A stretch of 24,295 bases of DNA, from the NCBI GenBank assembly GCA_009602725.1, contig WELB01000141.1:51167-75461 (forward strand), written 5' to 3'. Under the pieces are notes generated by a model. That model searched no databases. It had not been told where the DNA came from and saw only the letters and a list, made by a program, of their open reading frames with translations. The translations under genes and the position numbers were made by a program. Positions 19,250 to 24,295 of this stretch are shown here, in pieces; position 1 is the first letter of the stretch; every line of letters starts with the position of its first letter. The stretch comes from Spirogloea muscicola. Its lineage: Eukaryota; Streptophyta; Zygnematophyceae; Spirogloeales; Spirogloeaceae.

Positions 19250-20976
19250 ATGGCGGCCGCCGGCGCCGGGTCCACCGCCGTGTTCGTCTACGGCACGCTG
19301 CTGGCCGACGAGGTCGTGGCGCTGCTGGGCCGTGTACCCGCCGCCGCACCCGCGCGTGTCGCCGGCTTGTGAGCCCCCGCCGCCACCGCGCCTTTCGCCG
19401 CAGCGGACGGCCAGGCGGCGACGCCGCCAGCGCGGCGCTCCATAGCCATTCCAGCGCAGCGGCCGCAGCCAATCACTGTGACCCTAGTCTGGTTCCCAGT
19501 CCTTGGGCTTCCCCAGTAGCTTCCCCGTCGGAAGCCATGGCCTTGGACCGTTGAGCTGACGGAGATACCCCCGCCGCCGTCCTCAGCGGCGCCGCTGCCG
19601 CAGCCATCGATACGCCGTCCACGACCGCCTGTACCCCGGGGTCAGCCCCCTCGCCGGCTCCGAGGTCGTCGGCAAGGTGCGCAGCCGCGCCGCCTGGCCT
19701 CTGAGTGCGCCGTTTCGTCTCGTGGCCGGGGGTGCTGCTCTCAGCCCCGCCGACCGCTCTCAGAACCCCAAACCCCAAACCCTTGAATCCCCCACCGGAA
19801 ACCCCTAGGATTGAGTGCAAACCCTAATACGTGAGAGCCAGTGTTTCCATAGCCCTAACCCCTTTACTACCATTGACTGAGAGGTCCGTCAGCCGGACTT
19901 GAGAGTCGACAGACTTCACTTCACATTCTCTCCGCCTTTCCCCCACCATGCAGCAGATAGCAGATTCTGAGCTTGGATGGCCGACGTATGACCCCTCCTC
20001 ATAGCCACGTCTCGCCTCGCTCCTTTATCCCGCTGGTCTGGAAAATCCATGGAATGCTCATCTCTGCATAAGTCTTTGTCAGTGAACTCTCCCTTCTATT
20101 ACTTCAAGCATCCACCAGTCAATGATAAGTCCTCTAGATCTGAGCAGATCTGATGTGATCCCTGTTAACTGCTCGCTTGCTTTTCAAACTGAACATCTAG
20201 CTGATGCGCAAAGGGCTGCGGCGAAGTGCATGCAGGTCCTCCTTGACATCAGTCCTAAAGAGCAAGCCATCCTGGATGAGTTCGAGGATGTTGAGTACGT
20301 CCGGCAGGCCGTGGGTGTGACCCTGCTCGTGAGGCCTCCATGTGCGCCTCTTATATTTGCCTTTAGTACGGTGTCACAAGTTCGTGATTCGGTAGGCATC
20401 CTTGCACTGCTCATTGCTATAAGAGCTGTCTAGCTGAACCACCGGGAATAGTAGTGATCAACCAAATAGTTGTCAACAACGTCGTGATTCTGCGAGCTTT
20501 GCACATTCACTGGCAAGTCTGTGTCCCTTCACGCGGGTGGTTCTTGGTACAACGAGGCATTGTTGAAGAGGGTCTTCACCTGCAGTACGTCCTACTGTTT
20601 CTTTTGACCTTACCGGCAGTTTATGCTCTTAGCATTTGGCACATGCTCTTTGCAGGGAGACCAGACACAGGTGATGTCACAAGCTGAGCGGCCACCCGTG
20701 ATGCAGGCGCACATCTACGTGTGGGCAAAGCAGGATGACGAGCGCCTGCATGGAACATGGGACTATGAGGTGTAGTACTTGAGCCATCAACCTCCAAGAG
20801 CTTGTATAATAAATAGCTGTCCTGTGGCGAGACTGAGATTCATGAGTTAGTCCAGGTCGTCGATTCCGCAGGCCTGGAGAAGGGATCACCTCCACGAATA
20901 TGTCAAGATGTGTGGGCTTTTCATCACTGAGATCAGCAGGCAGTGGGGCCCCGTGCACCAAGACATTGTCAAGTAG
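19250..20976 (+). CDS. AIG2-like gamma-glutamylcyclotransferase family protein
   Basis: Members of this family (GGCT-like/AIG2-like fold) release 5-oxoproline from gamma-glutamyl compounds. Arabidopsis AIG2 is pathogen-induced; the exact substrate of the plant type is unsettled. Exons: 19250-19368, 19604-19676, 20236-20328, 20656-20769, 20872-20976; phases agree, giving 167 residues, about the family's length. Signatures: FVYGTLL (12-18, substrate-binding loop), VAGFHRYAVHDRLYPGVSP (37-55), ILDEFEDVEY (76-85, holding the likely catalytic Glu, E81 or E84), HIYVWAKQDD (114-123), LHGTWDYE (126-133), then a helical tail (WRRDHLHEYVKMCGLF). The ATG at 19250 sits in gtcgccATGG, a good eukaryotic start context, just before the conserved core, so no targeting peptide is present and the protein is probably cytosolic. 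It may share regulation with the divergent kinase gene. A small exon between 20329 and 20655 cannot be excluded. Confidence 0.92.
19763..19862 (+). repeat. Degenerate CCCTAAA-like tract in AIG2-like intron 2
   Basis: Repeated ACCCCAAACCCC, AAACCCCTA, AACCCTAA and CCCTAACCCC pieces lie in the intron at 19677-20235, C-rich on the coding strand, as in the helicase and purN tracts. Confidence 0.8.
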
Positions 20977-22394
20977 ACAATATGTGGAGCTTGGTGCTTC
21001 TCATTGTCGATGAGATACAACTTGCTTTCGAGCAGTCCATGATCTATCTTAGCTTTTAACAGGCAGGTAAGGTCGTAGAGTGCTAGGTATCTAGGGTGTG
21101 TATGTGGGTTGTGTTGAGTGTGTGTTTAGGTGTGAGATTCATTGTCACTCAAGTTTCGTTGACTAGACTAGACTTTAGCAACTGCGCCATGTATGAGGAT
21201 CTGAGGCCCGGCATATGATGTTAAGATCTCGTGGGAGGCCCGGCATATGATGTTAATATCTCATGGGAGGGCCCTGATGTAGCTTTGGGGCATCGCTGCC
21301 TCGCGCGGCGAGCATCTCTATGTGCCGCCGGCCAAGTGGGCCTGGAGAATGAAGAGCATCAGGGGTTTCTTTTCAGAGGCGTTTTACAACGTCAAATTAT
21401 AGATCTGATGATCTCAAGATTAGGCTCACAGACGAGGCACCTAGGAAAAACAGCCCTTCCAATGTGAGGCAATGGCTGTGAGAGGCCAGCCCAAAGGAAC
21501 GATTCTTCCTGTGGAAAGTAACGGTGGAGATGGTATGGAGAGGACGTCAGAGACCTGCCAAGCTGGGTGTTGTGCAACAGCCGTCGTTGGCTCATTATGT
21601 CAATCTGACAAGGGATGGTAAGGTGGCGGTACATGTGGACACATAAGGTGGACTCGCGTTCGGTCGGTTTGAAATGGAGTTGCGAACATGGTACCTCCAG
21701 CGCAGCTCTGCTTAGGAATAACATCCTATCTGCTCTTGCCAACCAATAGCAAGGCTGCACAACATATCCTGCCCCCCGCGACGCTCAAAGAGAAGCCCAA
21801 TGAGAAGCCCAAAAGTACACAGCCCGCTTCGACGGCTGTGACCGACCTTGACGAATGCTAGCGGGTACTGGCCAGGCTAGCGGCGGGTAATTATAGGCAT
21901 TGGTGGAAGCGAGGATTCCAAACTACGCTTGCCACTGGGACCAGGGGTGCCAGTCAGGGCAGATGGCCTGCCCCAGGAAACGATGTGGTTGCTTGCCTGA
22001 CCGAGCACAAGGGTGTGGAGGGCCGGGGCCAAACAGTCTGCTTGGGCCAGTCTCTCGCTTGGACTGACTGCCGACCTTGTGCCGATGCCACCGCTGCTGA
22101 TGATGCCGCCGCTGCAGCTGCATCAGCAGGCATCGAGCGCGCGTCTCCAACCGTGCCAAGAGGGCGCGAACGGGGCCAATTGGCGAACTAGTCGCTAGAG
22201 AGCCTTACACCGACGCGACTCAGCCAATTCACGTTCCGGTGGACAGGGTTACAAGCTTGGCTTGGTACTTTGCTTGGAAGAACTTCCGAACACTATTTCG
22301 GCAGATTTAAGGCCGGTAGTGCCAACATATGCGTCACTTGCGTGACTATGGATGACTTGGAGCAGTCTGTGAATATAACAACTTGCATCATGTA
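20977..22394. other. Downstream of AIG2-like gene, no gene recognised
   Basis: Includes the AIG2-like 3' UTR and a GT-rich patch near 21085-21140. Short reading frames on both strands match nothing I know and show no splice-linked conserved motifs. One direct duplication is annotated separately. Confidence 0.55.
21204..21267 (+). repeat. 32-bp direct tandem duplication
   Basis: Two adjacent 32-bp units, 21204-21235 and 21236-21267, both start AGGCCCGGCATATGATGTTA and differ at two positions. Confidence 0.88.
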
Positions 22395-22650
22395 TACACT
22401 GGTTACTGCTACGTTGTTCTTGCTACTGACACTTGGTTACTGCTACTCTGTTCCTGTTACCGACGTTTGTTACTATGATAAGGTTCTTATCGTCGGCACT
22501 TGATACTGTTACTACAATTCTTTTCTTTATGCCGACACTTGATACAATTACCCCAACAACTCTTCATTTCACCGGCAAATGATACTGTTACTCTGATCTT
22601 GTTACCGATACTTGTGAATGTCACGAGTATCGGTGACAGTAATCTCTCTG
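22395..22650 (+). repeat. Degenerate tandem array, period about 33-40 bp
   Basis: A recurring core like ACACTTGATACTGTTACT appears near 22397, 22431, 22465, 22498, 22537, 22577 and 22610. Spacings are 33-40 bp and the T/C-rich spacers vary. It is strand-biased (pyrimidine-rich on plus). The last unit folds back on itself at 22601-22637. Confidence 0.6.
22601..22637. repeat. Imperfect hairpin at the end of the tandem array
   Basis: GTTACCGATAC at 22601-22611 pairs with GTATCGGTGAC at 22627-22637 with one mismatch (a possible G-T pair). GTGA and TCAC extend the stem around a 3-base loop after an internal TT/GA mismatch. Confidence 0.6.
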
Positions 22651-23016
22651 GGAGTCAACATACCCATTCCTCGCAAGTTTCTGAGTGTGTACCATGTTAT
22701 CTGCTACTACTTTCCCTTTGTTCTGCGCTACATTGCACACAGACTTGCTTCATCTGTTCTGCCACGCAACCTCTGACACGTCACTCCTTTGTCCGCAATC
22801 TGACCTATCTAAGTTGTATGGCAATCGACGTCCGATGGCAGAACTCGGGCTTGTCGTGCTACAGGGCGTCGACTGCCTTATAACGTCGAGAAGTCAGATC
22901 ACGACGGAAGCAGGCAACAAATCAGCCTCTCGTGGTGGGCACTCAAGGAAATGATGTATAAAGAAGGGCTACGAGGAAATCAGTGACATCGCACGACAGG
23001 CTTCCGCTGCGAGCGG
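22651..23016. other. Stretch without a recognised gene
   Basis: Mixed-composition sequence between the tandem array and the palindromic region. No reading frame with recognisable motifs was seen. Confidence 0.5.
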
Positions 23017-23040
23017 TCAGGATCATCCGGATGATCCTGA
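23017..23040. repeat. 24-bp perfect palindrome
   Basis: TCAGGATCATCC followed immediately by its exact reverse complement GGATGATCCTGA. It is an isolated element about 180 bp before the fold-back cluster. Confidence 0.9.
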
Positions 23041-23222
23041 CGGTGGTGACGGCGCTGACGAGGGTCTTGGCCGCCCCACCCGTCAGGCGGCGACTGGCGG
23101 TGACGCTGACGCACGCCGCCCCCCTCTCGCTGGGCCGTTGACCACTGGACAGACACGGCCGCCACGCGGCAGCCGTCGCACACTTCGGCAAGCAGCAAGC
23201 AGTTGCGCGGAACCGAATACCG

Positions 23223-23535
23223 AACACTTGGCGATAAGCTGCTTGCTGTTCTTATGCAACGCAAGTGAGCTTATCGCCAAGTGTTTCGAACACTTGTCCT
23301 GAGAGAAGTTTCCCGCAGGACTGGTGTCGCCACTGCCATGCAACGCAAGTGAGGTGATCGCCAAGTGTTGGCGATAAGCTTCTCTTGGCGTTGCATGGCA
23401 GTGGCGACACCAGTCTCGCCGGAAACGTCTCCGCCGGCGCCCCAGCGTCCAGTGTCCGCCACTCCGGCGAGACTGGTGTCGCCACTGCCATGCAACGCCA
23501 AGAGAAGCTTATCGCCAAGTGTTGGCGGACACTGG
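23223..23535. repeat. Fold-back (nested inverted repeat) cluster, possible MITE-like element
   Basis: Hairpin 1: 18-bp perfect arms (23223-23240 and 23268-23285) with a 27-base loop. Hairpin 2: 56-bp perfect arms (23368-23423 and 23463-23518) with a 39-base loop. A further pair, CCAGTGTCCGCC (23449-23460) and GGCGGACACTGG (23524-23535), overlaps the loop and flank of hairpin 2, so other folds are possible. A 28-bp segment starting GACTGGTGTCGCCACTGCCA is repeated exactly at 23319-23346 and 23471-23498. The motif ATCGCCAAGTGTT recurs three times in plus orientation. No transposase is present; whether it is mobile is an inference. Confidence 0.75.
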
Positions 23536-23540
23536 GCCGC

Positions 23541-24200
23541 CGGCAGCCGCCACGTCACGTGCAGAGTCACATGCCAACCGCGAAGGCGGCAGCCCGCCCC
23601 CTCCACACGGGCCGCCGCGACTGCCGGCGCCCTCCCCAAGCTACTCAGCGTGTCATGCAGCGCCACGTGGTGATGCCGCAGCTCGGCGCGCTGTACCTAA
23701 TTTCGGGGAGGGGGGTGTGGGGCCTCGAGGGAGGGGCCAGGAAAGGAAATCGTTATGGCCGGGGGGAGGGGGGTCGGGCCGGCGCCGAGCTGCTCCGGCG
23801 CCGCCGGATGGGACCTCGGCATCGGACGGCGCCGGGCGGCGCGCGGCGGCACCCGCACGCCCGCGCGTGTGGGGCGGGTGGGCGGTGCACGTGTCGTTAG
23901 CGACGAGCACGTGCCACCTGCCACATCATTGGGCGGAGGCGGCTGGGGATCACAAGCGGGCACGTCATTGGCCCGGATAGTCCGGCAGGGCGGTCGGTCG
24001 GCCTACCGACACGTGGCCCCGACACGTCAGCCGGGGGCTTTCCACACCCCGGCATATCCGTTGGCGGCATCTGGGGTGCCGCGCCGGCCAATCAGCTCGC
24101 GGCGCCATCAGGGGCTCGCAACAGGTGGCGAGCTGGCACGGGGCGGGGCGCCGGCCCGACGCTGACGTAGACGTGACCGCCGACGTGGGCAGGCGCCGCG
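23541..24200 (+). promoter_or_regulatory. G-box/CCAAT-rich probable promoter of a gene beyond the window
   Basis: Five CACGTG G-boxes (23556-23561, 23664-23669, 23888-23893, 23908-23913, 24010-24015), several other ACGT cores, and three CCAAT boxes (ATTGG at 23928-23932 and 23967-23971; CCAAT at 24088-24092) lie in about 650 GC-rich bases with no convincing coding frame. The pyrimidine-rich DNA that follows would fit the leader of a rightward gene, which is an inference. Confidence 0.5.
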
Positions 24201-24295
24201 GGGGCGCCCCCCCTCCCCCCATGCCGCCTGTCCCTTTACCCAGGCCCTGCCTTCTGGAGCCTCTCCCCTCTCCTCCCCCCCCCCTCCCTCCCTCC
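24201..24295 (+). other. C/T-rich tract at the window end
   Basis: Long C and CT runs on the plus strand, typical of a 5' untranslated leader or a simple repeat. It is cut by the window edge, so its nature cannot be settled. Confidence 0.4.

Noticed and set aside
23223-23535. CRISPR array
   Set aside because: The repeats are inverted and nested with no regular spacers, and the genome is eukaryotic.

Overview
This window comes from the nuclear genome of a eukaryote, most likely a green alga (Chlorophyta, perhaps Trebouxiophyceae; the class is an inference). The evidence is that five of six genes are split by many short GT-AG introns, and that a nuclear Ycf54-type chlorophyll-synthesis gene, a plant-type purN, a plant-type AIG2-like gene and a eukaryotic lpxA lie together. 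Gene 5' ends are very GC-rich with CGG/GGC triplet runs, while downstream exons and introns are much more AT-rich. TTTAGGG/CCCTAAA-like motifs in introns fit an Arabidopsis-type telomere repeat. I rebuilt exons by hand from splice sites, phase continuity and family motifs.

Layout: (1) lpxA, + strand, about 854-3367, at least 9 exons, with a possible extra 5' exon at 187-341. (2) A ycf54/LCAA-like gene, - strand, 4648-5182, one exon. (3) A superfamily 1B Upf1/SMUBP2-like helicase, - strand, from 6249 up into a 784-base assembly gap (11314-12097), with 14 visible exons carrying every SF1 motif. (4) purN (GAR transformylase), + strand, from the gap to 13765, 5 visible exons. (5) A histidine-kinase-like protein, - strand, 14604-17975, with two membrane segments, an intact H-box and one complete receiver domain but no recognisable ATP-binding domain. 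(6) An AIG2-like gamma-glutamylcyclotransferase, + strand, 19250-20976, 5 exons, 167 residues.

From 20977 to the end I see no gene. This stretch holds a 32-bp direct duplication, a degenerate array with a 33-40 bp period, a 24-bp perfect palindrome, a fold-back cluster with 56-bp perfect arms, and a GC-rich segment with five CACGTG G-boxes and three CCAAT boxes. That last segment looks like the promoter of a gene reading rightward out of the window.

The genes are not an operon and share no single pathway: lipid A-type acyl transfer, chlorophyll synthesis, nucleic-acid unwinding, purine synthesis, phosphorelay signalling and gamma-glutamyl metabolism. Two pairs are head to head (helicase/purN across the gap; kinase/AIG2 across 17976-19249) and may share promoters. 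The most unusual items are the kinase without a catalytic domain, the fold-back cluster, sense-oriented telomere-like motifs in early introns of three genes, and two consecutive GC-AG introns in the helicase.
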